The position numbers and the translations under genes were made by a program. A DNA stretch of 64,000 nucleotides, taken from the NCBI GenBank assembly GCA_030562195.1, contig CM060203.1, positions 4,478,208-4,542,207 on the forward strand, in the 5' to 3' direction. This stretch comes from Nipponacmea schrenckii (taxonomy: Eukaryota; Mollusca; Gastropoda; Lottiidae). The notes under the pieces are model-generated. The model had not been told where the DNA came from. It ran no database searches and saw only the letters and a list, made by a program, of their open reading frames with translations. Positions within the stretch are counted from its first letter, which is position 1; each line of letters starts with the position of its first letter. Shown here piece by piece: positions 36,616-48,114 of this stretch.

Positions 36616-39600
36616 TAATGCATATCTTTAGTCGAATGTTGATAAATACCGGATCCTTATCTCTAGTCGAATATTGAAAACTGTCTTTGGACACTTACTT
36701 ATTTATATTTGAAGATTATTAATGGATAATGGACACTTGTATAGGTTTTGAAGATTGTTGACAGATAGCAACACGAACCTCTTGTCCAATTTTGGAAAAA
36801 CTGTAAACAAATAGTGGACAAAAATATCGTTGATCGAACTCAATCAAGATCGAAATATTGTGAGGGAGAAAAGCGACTCTCATCAACTTACCTTCAGTTC
36901 AAAAAATATAACGTTTGTATATGATTATACGAAAGTTAGTCGAATAGCCGGATATTGCGCTAGACATACATTATGTTTAATTTCTTAACTATCAATCTTT
37001 CTTCTTCATTCTATGTTTGGTTTAGAAATAAAAGCGTCAATTTGTTAGTGTGTTTTTAATCTCTTCTATTCAACTGTTTAAAATATATTATTTTCTTTGA
37101 GCATCAATGAACAGAACTTATAAAGCCTATAAACAGTTTGCATCACAATGCGCTCTCAGAAAGACTACTTGACCCTTATGATATCAGCTAACTGAAATAA
37201 TGATTTATTTAAATACATTTCAATCGATCTATACCGGAGAGCTCTTAAATAGAGGCATGATACACAAAGATTCACCAAACTAAGATTTCTAGAGAGTGTT
37301 TTCAATCGTTTTCAAGAAGGGTACATCACAGCATGCTTGCTGACTAAGCCTCAACCACATTCATAATATTTTGAGGGCATCTGGTACATAATCTCTAATT
37401 TGTTACCATACTTGAAAGTGCCTACAGCAGACATAACACAGAACATGTAATAGATTTCTGAATTTGTTGAAAGCTGATTACTTAAATCATTGAAATTGGA
37501 GAGAAATGCAATCACAAGAAGAACGTTGAAAACATTGATTCTTGCTCTTCATTTAAAATAAAATGCCAATTTACTTGGGAATGGAAAGACAAACATTTCC
37601 CCGCATAAAATAATACTTTAATATCTTAAACTTCATTAAAGTCGATAATTTGCAAATGAGTTCACACTGCCCTTGAACTAACTAACTAACTAACTAACTA
37701 ATTAATTAGCGGATCATTATCTCTAGTCGAATATTGAAAAATGTCTTATTTATATTTGAAAGTTATTAATGGATAATGGACACTGGTATAGGTTTTGAAG
37801 ACTGTTTACAGATAGCAACACGAACCTCTTGTCCAATTTTGGAAAAAACTGTAAACAAATAGTGGACAAAAATATCGTTGATCGAACTCAATCAAGATCG
37901 AAATATTGTGAGGGAGAAAAGCGACTCTCATCAACTTACCTTCAGTTCAAAAAATATAACGTTTGTATATGATTATACGAAAGTTAGTCGAATAGCCGGA
38001 TATTGCGCTAGACATACATTATGTTTAATTTCTTAACTATCAATAATTCTTCTTCATTCTATGCTTTGTTTAGAAATAAAAGCGTCAATTTGTTAGTGTG
38101 TTTTTAATCTCTTCTATTCAACTGTTTAAAATATATTATTTTCTTTGAGCATCAATGAACAGAACTTATAAAGCCTATAAACAGTTTGCATCACAATGCG
38201 CTCTCAGAAAGACTACTTGACCCTTATGATATCAGCTAACTGAAATAATGATTTATTTAAATGCATTTCAATCGATCTATACCGGAGAGCTCTTAAATAG
38301 AAGCATGATACACAAAGATTCACCAAACTAAGATATCTAGAGAGTGTTTTCAATCGTTTTTATAGAAGGGTACATCAAAGCATGCTTGCTGACTAAGCCT
38401 CAACCACATTCATAATATCATGAGGGCATCTGGTACATAATCTCTAATTTGTTACCATACTTGAAAGTGCCTACAGCAGACATAACACAGAACATGTAAT
38501 AGATTTCTGAATTTGTTGAAAGCTGATTACTTAAATCATTGAAATTGGAGAGAAATGCAATCACAAGAAGAACGTTGAAAACATTGATTCTTGCTCTTCA
38601 TTTAAAATAAAATGCCAATTTACTTGGGAATGGAAAGACAAACATTTCCCCGCATAAAATAATACTTTAATATCTTAAACTTCATTAAAGTCGATAATTT
38701 GCAAATGAGTTCACACTGCCCTTGAACTAACTAACTAACTAACTAACTAATTAATTAGCGGATCATTATCTCTAGTCGAATATTGAAAAATGTCTTATTT
38801 ATATTTGAAAGTTATTAATGGATAATGGACACTGGTATAGGTTTTGAAGACTGTTTACAGATAGCAACACGAACCTCTTGTCCAATTTTGGAAAAACTGT
38901 AAACAAATAGTGGACAAAAATATCGTTGATCGAACTCAATCAAGATCGAAATATTGTGAGGGAGAAAAGCGACTCTCATTAACTTACCTTTAGTTCAAAA
39001 AATATAACGTTTGTATATGATTATACGAAAGTTAGTCGAATAGCCGGATATTGCGCTAGACATACATTATGTTTAATTTCTTAACTATCAATCTTTCTTC
39101 TTCATTCTATGTTTTGTTTAGAAATAAAAGCGTCAATTTGTTAGTGTGTTTTTAATCTCTTCTATTCAACTGTTTAAAATATAATTTTTTTCTTTGAGCA
39201 TCAATGAACAAAACTTATAAAGCCTATAAACAGTTTGCGTCACAATGCGCTCTCAGAAAGACTACTTGACCCTTATGATATCAGCTAACTGAAATAATGA
39301 TTTATTTAAATGCATTTCAATCGATCTATACCGGAGAGCTCTTAAATAGAAGCATGATACACAAAGATTCACCAAACTAAGATATCTAGAGAGTGTTTTC
39401 AATCGTTTTCAAGAAGGGTACATCACAGCATGCTTGCTGACTAAGCCTCACCACATTCATAATATCATGAGGGCATCTGGTACATAATCTCTAATTTGTT
39501 ACCATACTTGAAAGTGCCTACAGCAGACATAACACAGAACATGTAATAGATTTCTGAATTTGTTGAAAGCTGATTACTTAAATCATTGAAATTGGAGAGA

Positions 39601-40436
39601 AATGCAATCACAAGAAGAACGTTGAAAACATCGATTCTTGCTCTTCAATTAAAATAAACTGTCAATTTACTTGGGAATGGAAAGACAAACATTTCCCCGC
39701 ATAAAATAATACTTTAATATCTTAAACTTCATTAAAGTCGATAATTTGCAAATGTGTTCACACTGCCCTTGAACTAACTAACTAACTAACTAACTAATTA
39801 ATTAGCGTATCATTATCTCTAGTCGAATATTGAAAAATGTCTTATTTATATTTGAAAGTTATTAATGGATAATGGACACTTGTATAGGTTTTGAAGACTG
39901 TTTACAGATAGCAACACGAACCTCTTGTCCAATTTTGGAAAAAACTGTAAACAAATAGTGGACAAAAATATCGTTGATCGAACTCAATCAAGATCGAAAT
40001 ATTGTGAGGGAGAAAAGCGACTCTCATCAACTTACCTTCAGTTCAAAAAATATAACGTTTGTATATGATTATACGAAAGTTAGTCGAATAGCCGGATATT
40101 GCGCTAGACATACATTATGTTTAATTTCTTAACTATCAATCTTTCTTCTTCATTCTATGTTTTGTTTAGAAATAAAAGCGTCAATTTGTTAGTGTGTTTT
40201 TAATCTCTTCTATTCAACTGTTTAAAATATATTATTTTCGTTGAGCATCAATGAACAAAACTCATAAAGCGTATAAACAGTTTGCATCACAATGCGCTCT
40301 CAGAAAGACTACTTGACCCTTATGATATCAGCTAACTGAAATAATGATTTATTTAAATACATTTCAATCGATCTATACCGGAGAGCTCTTAAATAGAGGC
40401 ATGATACACAAAGATTCACCAAACTAAGATATCTAG
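36616..40436 (+). repeat. ~1,047-bp tandem repeat, 3.6 copies before an insertion
   Basis: Units run from 36651, 37711, 38760 and 39807 (spacing 1,060, 1,049 and 1,047) and are nearly identical. Each starts with four or five decayed relatives of the 46-bp unit (TTTGAAGACTGTTTACAGAT, ATTAATGGATAATGGACACT) and then has about 750 bases of unique sequence. Each ends in (CTAA)n and TTAATTAGCGGATC. The fourth unit breaks off at GATATCTAG, 40436. Confidence 0.93.
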
Positions 40437-43210
40437 AAATATATCTCTATCATAGGAAGTGCTCCCATCTTCTTTGTCATAAAGGTAATCTGGCTCGCGC
40501 CCAAAAGAAGAATGACGATGAAATAGCCTTAGCTGCAGAAAGTAAGAAACATGGCAGATCAAGCGACGAGCCTTTGTCGAAAACAAGAAAAACTTTCGAC
40601 CAAGAGCTTTGTGTATTTTGCCAACCAATAAAAAAGGTACAGTACACAGTGTTTCCTCCAGCGAAATGGGTAAGAAGTTTTTGTCCATCAAGGAAACCAC
40701 TAAGAGCAAAGAAGTCGCTGCTAGTCTTGCGTACCTTTACGATGAAAAGGACGCGTTTGCTCAAAATATGAAATATCATACTGATTGTTTGAGAAAGGAA
40801 ACAAGAGTTATGGGTCCACCCACATCTACTGAGAGCTATTTGGAAAATGAGAATATTGTCAAGGTATACATATAGAAATAGCACAAATTGTACAGTCTGT
40901 GATAAAAGATGACAGTACATCATAATTTCCGGGCATCGAATTCTGTAGAAGATACATACAAACGCCTCCTTGAAGACCACTGTGTTACAACACACCCTAA
41001 AACGTCTTACAAGAAACATATCAAAAATATCTTGGTGGAAAAAGTACCAGGAATAGATTTTGCAAAGCGAGCACCAGAGCCAGAGATAGTTTTCCTAACA
41101 CTGACCAAGGAAAGTTAATGACGCAAATGTATGAAAATTTTGGGGAAGGAGATGAAATGGAAACATTGTTCAAGGCATCACAGATTATATGTAGGGAAAT
41201 CAAAGAAATGGATAACTGGCATTTTACTGGATCATTTGATGACTTCAGTACGCCAATGAAGCTACAACAATTTCTTAAACGGGTAATCAGTGACCCTCGC
41301 ACAGATCTCAATGTAACTCGAGAGATGTAAATAGAAAAATCCTCCAAAAATCTTGCCCAACATGTTGTGTCATCATTTAGATTAACGCTACAAGTGAACT
41401 ACAAACCAAAAGCTGATGGTAAATTTCTAAAATCGAAGATTTTCAATTGGGCTTGCTCTGACTTTATATCAAACAAATCGGTCCAGGGGAGATATAGACA
41501 CACTGAATGACCTGCAAGTTTAAGACACCTACGATGAAGTTGAGAGGACAACAACCAGAATGGCAACAGCTATTGTGGATGACATCAACACCAACACACA
41601 AGGTGTACATATTCCGCCATTTGTAAAGAGAGGAATTAGACCACTGTTTGCAATTGATAACATCGACTTGGGAAGTGATGCGGTTTCTTTTCATGGTGCT
41701 GATTTGATGATTGCGCAGAAAACAGCGGATGATGCCCCTTTCATTACAAATGCCATCAAATTTGACATGACCATTCAGGAAAAAGCCTAGATGTACCATA
41801 TATGGTCTGTGATAAGCCAGTATGTCCAATTATATCTCAACAAGTAACCTACAAGTTGGACACTCTAAAACCAATATCTGCAGACTACACAGTGTGACTC
41901 TATCTGGTTGTTTATGTGTAGCTACCTTGTGGCGTAAGTTGTGGATTCAAGTAAAGATACAGATCCTTGGACGGAAGGTGGATCTCCCCTAAGTGAAATT
42001 GGGGAAATCACTCAACAAAGTGTCGTGTCAGAATTCAGCTCAACTTCAGAAGAAACCTCAACCCCGCAACATGTTCCCGCAGCGGCAACCAGCCCTGTAT
42101 CAACTGAACCCCAGGCTTGCTACGAAGTTGGTGGCAGTAGTGAATGGAGAACAACTCAACCGAGATGTCACAAATCTCCCACTTGGTCCACCTTCAATTC
42201 TCTAATACACAATGGTACACCAGTATGGAACGTTGGTATTGTTGCTCCTTTGTATAAGAGAGGTCCAACTACTGCTGGGAGTCAAAAGACGGACACCTCA
42301 AGCCAGTCTTCTGTGAGAAAGCTCCAGCCCCAGAGGCCTTGCTTGAGCTACGAAAATGTCACTGAAAATCTGGTTGCAACAGGCAATCATGTGGATGCAA
42401 GAAGAACCGTTTAGTATGCACAGATCTGTGCGGATGTGGAGAGATCTGTGAAAAAGTTGTACCGGACCGGCCTGTGGATATATACTATTTATGGGTCTGA
42501 CTAAGATCCTAGATATGCTTTGGCATTAGATCATTGTATTTCAGACAGTTGATTATTGGACATGATGTACTGCTATTATAGCTTAAAGCTAGAATATTTT
42601 GTGGACTTGTGAAACAACTAAAACGAAAATGACAGCTGAGATCAGTGATGTGCAACCTCAGTTTTGACTTCTAGTAATAACAAAGAAATTCTGCTTTTGT
42701 GGTATCAAAGTGTGAATTGTATACAGAAGAAAAGTATTATTAAAGATTGAATACACATTAAAAATATTTGGTTTGGGTTATTTTTGTTGCTTTGCCACAG
42801 GCTTCAGGTTCGCATGTTGTACTTCTGGCTCAATCAGCACACTCTGAATATAGGCTCTGTCAATACGTAAAGTTTGTATCACAAATGTATCTGAGAACTT
42901 GACAACAGATTAAATTTAGTTCTCTGGGACATGGGCAAACTATCAGTATAAAGAAACTAGAGTTGGCAAGAAAAACGAAGTAGAATACAATTGCTTCCTG
43001 ACTAATCTGTTAGGTTGTGAATCTAGATGTACCGGAAAATAGTAAATACTTGTGAAATATGATAATATGCCTATGAAAGGTTAATATAATCTGTGTTGGG
43101 CAATAAATATCCTAGAATTACTGATATTTAGTCAATAAATATTGAATTTAACAGAGTATTTGAAGCAGTCTTTAAAAACTAATCATATACTGGCAGACAA
43201 ATCTGCAGTA
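40437..43210 (+). pseudogene. Insertion carrying a broken CXC-domain (tesmin/TSO1-like) multicopy gene
   Basis: Replaces about 310 bases of the fourth long satellite unit. On the + strand one protein can be followed through frame changes and stops. It starts with a zinc-binding-like head (ELCVFCQPIKK ... MKYHTDCLRKE, 40600-40800), then HPKTSYKKHIKNILVEKVPG, then ICREIKEMDNWHFTGSFDD (about 41190-41240). Next come VKRGIRPLFAIDNIDLGSDA with SFHGADL (41620-41705) and LKPVFCEKAPAPEALLELRK (near 42300-42350). Last is a Cys cluster, SGCNRQSCGCKKN then CTDLCGCGEIC (42372-42450), with an in-frame TGA just before it. This order matches large, uncharacterised, high-copy protein families of invertebrates annotated with a CXC-like domain; family knowledge is from memory. 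No introns are seen. At least four stops or shifts make it non-functional. Confidence 0.7.
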
Positions 43211-44300
43211 TTAAATAATACTTTTATATCTTAAACTTCATTAAAGTCGATAATTTGCGACTAACTAACTAACTAATTAATTAGCGGATCATTATCTCTA
43301 GTCGAATATTGAAAAATGTCTTTGGACACTTACTTATTTATATTTGGAGATTATTAATGGATAATGACACTTGTAATGTTTTTGAAGGCTGTTGACAGAT
43401 AGCAACACGAACCTCTTGTCCGATTTTGGAAAGACTGTAAACAAATAGTGGACAAAAATATCGTTGATCGAACTTAGTCAAGATGGAAATATTGTGAGGG
43501 AGAAATGCGACTCTCATTAGCCTACCTTCAGTCCAATAAATATAACGTTTGTATATGAATACACGAACGTTAGTCGAATAGCCGGATATTGCGCTAGACA
43601 TACATTATGTTTAATTTCTTAACTATCAATCTTTCTTCTTCATTCTATGTTTTGTTTAGAAATAAAAGCGTCAATTTGTTTAAAATATATTATTTTCTTT
43701 GAGCATCAATGAACAGAACTTATAAAGCCTATAAACAGTTTGCATCACAATGCGCTCTCAGAAAGACTACTTGACCCTTATGATATCAGCTAACTGCAAT
43801 AATGATTTATTTAAATGCATTTCATTCGATCAATACCGGAGGGCTCCTAAATAGAGGCATGATACACAAAGATTCTACTAAGATATCTAGAAAGTGTTTT
43901 CATTCGTTTCTATAGAAGGGTACATCACAGCATGCTTGCTGACTAAGCCTCACCCACATTCATAATATCATGAGGGCATCTGGTACATAATCTCTAATTT
44001 GTTTCCATACTTGAAAGTGCCTCCAGCAGACATAACACAGAACATGTAATAGATTTCTGAATTTGTTGAAAGCTGATTACTTAAATCATTGAAATTGGAG
44101 AGAAATCCAATCACAAGTAGAACGTTGAAAACATCGATTCTTGCTCTTCAATTAACAACTGATAGTTTATAAAATAAACTGCCAATTTTCTTGGGAATTG
44201 AAAGACAAACATTTCCCCTTATAAAATTTATTATTTGCATTTATTTCTTTAACTTCGAAGTCGATGATTTGCAACTTTGTTCACACTGCCATTAAATTAA
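43211..44300 (+). repeat. End of the interrupted unit and fifth, diverged ~1-kb unit
   Basis: 43211-43285 is the tail of the interrupted unit with (CTAA)n. 43286-44300 is a further copy with more substitutions and small deletions than the others, as expected for the edge of an array. Confidence 0.88.
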
Positions 44301-44462
44301 CGAGCATATGGTCATTTCTTTTCTTCGAGGAAACTGCTTCTCGTAAATAACAATTGATTTTAGAATTAGCGTAGAGTAGCAAATAGCTAGTTTATAACAG
44401 AACATAATCGTTTACTTCCCCTTAAAAAGAGTTATTTCAGATGATCTGCGATGAATTTGTAA

Positions 44463-45092
44463 AGCTAGTGACAAAAACATGCGTGAATCCGTATAAAACC
44501 GTCCGTTTTTAAAACGTGCATACGGACCGATTTTTTACGCATCCGTATTGATACTGACACATACATGCTTATAAAAACTGTGATAGCGGACGTAAACGCT
44601 CTTTCACGATGGAGTCCTCCACCAGTGACGACGACGATGACTTTATCGTTATGATGATGCTGTATATGCAATATAAGAGAAAAAACGGAGGAGATTTTGG
44701 GAACACCCAATTATGAAGAGAAGGAAAGCACATCTCTAGGGTTCCACAGGTAAGGGATTATCCTTACCTGTTCTATTAAATTAGCAATTTGTTCTCTCGA
44801 AAGTGAAATGCTTGCCGCACGTGGCATTTTGACTGGGGGGATTTCCTTATTTGACGTCATAAAAAGGAATCTCTGCTGCGTTTACGGCCGTAAACCTGGC
44901 TTCGAAAACGGAAGGTTTGAACATTGTCCAAACGGTCCGTATTAAAAAATACGTCCGCTTTCATTGCGCATGTATGTGTCAACAACATAGGAAACACGTG
45001 TGTTGGGAACGTCCGCAAAAACTTATCCGCAATCACGTTTTTTTTTTGCGGACGCAATGAATACGGATTCACGCATGTTTGTGTCATTAGCT
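44463..45092. mobile_element. PIF/Harbinger-type DNA transposon, 630 bp, non-autonomous
   Basis: Terminal inverted repeats are AGCTAGTGACAAAAACATGC on the left and, read on the - strand, AGCTAATGACACAAACATGC on the right. They extend through GTGAATCCGTAT, about 32 bases with 2 mismatches. The ends are flanked by TAA (44460-44462 and 45093-45095), the 3-bp duplication type of PIF/Harbinger. Inside, 44610-44715 encodes a short acidic start, MESSTSDDDDD, followed by MLYMQYKRK. This resembles the beginning of Harbinger nuclease proteins; the catalytic part is absent. It is probably mobilised in trans. Confidence 0.8.
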
Positions 45093-45095
45093 TAA

Positions 45096-46259
45096 GCATT
45101 TAGAGAGTTGGGAGAGCTTTCATAGTTCAAGTTTTGCGAAAATTGTTTTATAAACAGACCTTCGGATCTCGTACTACGGTCATTATTAGACTTATTGACA
45201 AGGTTTCGACCATTAACCTATACTTAAGACAATGGATAATGAATTCACGGGTACATGGGCAGACGATACAGTTAAAGGGACAAAACTCGTATTTTCCCTA
45301 TACAGTTCAACCGACATTCATATTAATTACTCGGTAAATTTGCTTCCTTATGGGCGTTGAGTTTTCTCTAAGAAGAATGCGTGTATTTAGTGAATGAACT
45401 TTTGAGACAGATTGAGAAATCAAGAACAATAAACAAAGACACTCTTAGGTGAATACAAACCTCAAGTCAAAATACCAAGACAAAATACATTTACAAGAAG
45501 GAAATAAAGTGATAACAATTCAAAAGTAGCAGATGTATATATCTATTTCTATCGGTGGTCATTGAAAGCTGAAAAAGCAAATATGGTGGCAATTATTAGA
45601 ACTTTTGGCCAATGTTGCCTTCAATCAGTTACTTAGCAGACCGACTTGCGTTTCTCTTCTGATCTGTCGCATGTGTGAAATGAGAATTTGTAATTATATA
45701 AGAAATTACAAGCAAGGTCAATGTCACAGATTCTGAGCTGAAACTCGTATTTAATACAAGTTATTTCAAGCAAAATAGAATGTTGAATTTTAAATAATCT
45801 TTTGATTTATAATGAAATTAAGAAAATCTGGCCGTTTTGTAACATCAACTTGTAACGAAATTAAAGATGGCTCTGCGTTATATAGCTATACCTAGCTAAA
45901 GATCAAATAAACTGTTAACTTGCAGTTCAAAGACGTGGCAGGTTTTTTAAGGGCTCTGGTGAAAAAATAAAATATTGTATGTATGGGGTTTTCCATCTTA
46001 TATCGACAACATGAACACAAAAAGTCCCACTTTTATACCTCTTAGACCTGAGAACATCTAGTAGATTATAAAATGTGACTATCATTCTAAATATTAGTTT
46101 TTGTGAGGGAAACTAAATGTGCTCTATGTAAACTAACCGAACACTGTATCTCATAAAAGATTCAATAAGCGTCAGAATGGTGGAACTTGAAATCTATATC
46201 AAATTCCATTTAATAGAGTTAATATTGTTTGAAATATTAAAGTAATTGTATTTAATAAT
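45096..46259. other. Intergenic, nothing recognised
   Basis: AT-rich spacer without repeats or frames that I can support. Confidence 0.45.
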
Positions 46260-46985
46260 TACATTGAAATGAGTTATTATATCTGATATGTAAAAATGGG
46301 TAATTGTATCTATGTCTAACAAAAACATATTAAGTAATGGTATATCATAATTTTGTAACAATGAAAAACGTAACAATGAGTAATTGTAGCTATACGTAAC
46401 AATGAAATCAAATGAGTAATTGTAGCTATAAGTAACAATGAAATCAAATGAGTAATTTTAGTTATATGTAACAATGAAATCAAATAAGGAATTATAGCTA
46501 AAAGTAACACTCAAATGAGTAATTGTAGCTATTAGTAACACTAAAATGAGTAATTGTAGCTATAAGTAACACTTAAATGAGAAATTGTAGCCATAAGTAA
46601 CACTGAAATGAGTAATTGTGTGTAATATGTAATACTGACATGAGTAATTTTACTTAACAATAAAATGAGTAATTGTATAAATATGTAACAATTTTTTTTT
46701 TAATTTAATGTAATATGTAACACTAAATTGAGTTATTGTATGTTATGTGTAACACTAAATTGAGTAATTGTATGTTATGTGTAACACTAAATTGAGTAAT
46801 TGTATGTTACTAGTATATGTAACACTAAATTGAGTAATTGTATGTTATATGTAACACTAAATTGAGTAATTGTTTGTTACTAGTATATGTTACACTAAAT
46901 TGAGTAATTGTATGTTATATGTAACAATAAATTTAGTAATTATATGTTATATGTAACACTAAACTGAGTAATTGCATAGAAATTG
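46260..46985 (+). repeat. Minisatellite, ~28-36-bp unit (GAGTAATTGTAGCTATAAGTAACAC)
   Basis: Over 20 imperfect copies in two successive families. The first reads GAGTAATTGTAGCTATAAGT, and the second, from about 46720, reads ACTAAATTGAGTAATTGTAT with GTTATATGTA. A (T)n run near 46692 separates them. Confidence 0.85.
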
Positions 46986-47019
46986 TTATGTAGGCCACAG
47001 TGAGTCAGTATTTCATACA

Positions 47020-47032
47020 GTAGTAGTAGTAG
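47020..47032 (+). repeat. (AGT)n microsatellite
   Basis: Four AGT units in an otherwise unremarkable spacer. Confidence 0.5.
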
Positions 47033-47287
47033 AAGGTTTTTAACCTATCTGAATCATAAAACGATAGCAGTCCACCCTGTAATAAACATACTTCAGTTCA
47101 AATTTATGATCATTTTAAGTGTTCTTCTTGTTTCCTTAACATTCGCAACTGTAGGATCTACCACATATTATTCCTATTTGAGGGATTAGGTCAAGATAAA
47201 TTGACGGTCTTGATTCCGAATAGAAGTAAACGTTTGCATTAAAAACAATTAAAATTGATTGAATATTCTGTATTTTAGGGCGGATCT

Positions 47288-47417
47288 AGTTAAGCATACA
47301 CCAGTTTAGCATACACCAGTTTAGCATACACCAGTTTAGCATACACTAGTTTAGCATACACCAGTTTAGCATACACTAGTTTAGCATACACCAGTTTAGC
47401 ATACACTAGTTTAGTAT
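47288..47417 (+). repeat. 15-bp tandem repeat, about 9 copies
   Basis: The unit is AGTTTAGCATACACC, with CACC/CACT alternating in the later copies. That gives a 30-bp higher-order pattern. Confidence 0.85.
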
Positions 47418-48114
47418 ACGCTTTGATTTTTTAAAATTCGTAGGGCTCGAGAACAGTTCGATAAACGATTCAAACATTTGAAACATGATCATTGGTATCA
47501 AGGGGTTAGAGGAGAATTGGAGCCTGGCACATTGATGGGAAACTGTGCTTATGTTGAACAATTTTGCTTCGATATATTTATTTCGAAAGTTTCGATTGTC
47601 TTTTAACAACCGCTCATAAATACAATAACCATTTCAAATGGGCTCATTTTCCTAGGTTAGTATTATTTGCCATAGAGTCGTCCCCTACTTAAGCGGATAC
47701 AAAATAAAAAGTATTCCAGCGATTACGTTCTCATCCTTGATAATTCACATTGGCACCAATTATAACCTTTGGACCTTTTTTCAATTTGAATGACCGTTAG
47801 CAGGGAAAAACTGCAGTCCTAATTAACTTACCGGAAATGGAGACATATGGCATAACACACCTTTGAAGATGAATTTAATCAGAGAGATAAAAACAATTAA
47901 GTTATCAAACCACAACTGGAAATCATACGTATGACATATCAACCATATTTTCAGAAAGATTCACTTCCGAAATTTTGTAAAGTTTGACCTTTAACCTTTT
48001 AAATGCGCTCAGAAGTAGCGTGCAATGGTTCTGGAGTCAGTTTGTTCTCATTAAGTGATTGAGGTGGATATCTGTTTTCCACTACAAGGCAGCTATATAA
48101 GAAACAGTGTGAAT

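Noticed and set aside
44610..44715. Independent acidic small protein gene
   Set aside because: It lies within the TIRs of the Harbinger-type element and is best read as a truncated transposase start.
48094..48100. TATATAA box before the Cys-rich gene
   Set aside because: It lies only 14 bases before the ATG, too close for a TATA box driving this start; probably AT-rich chance.
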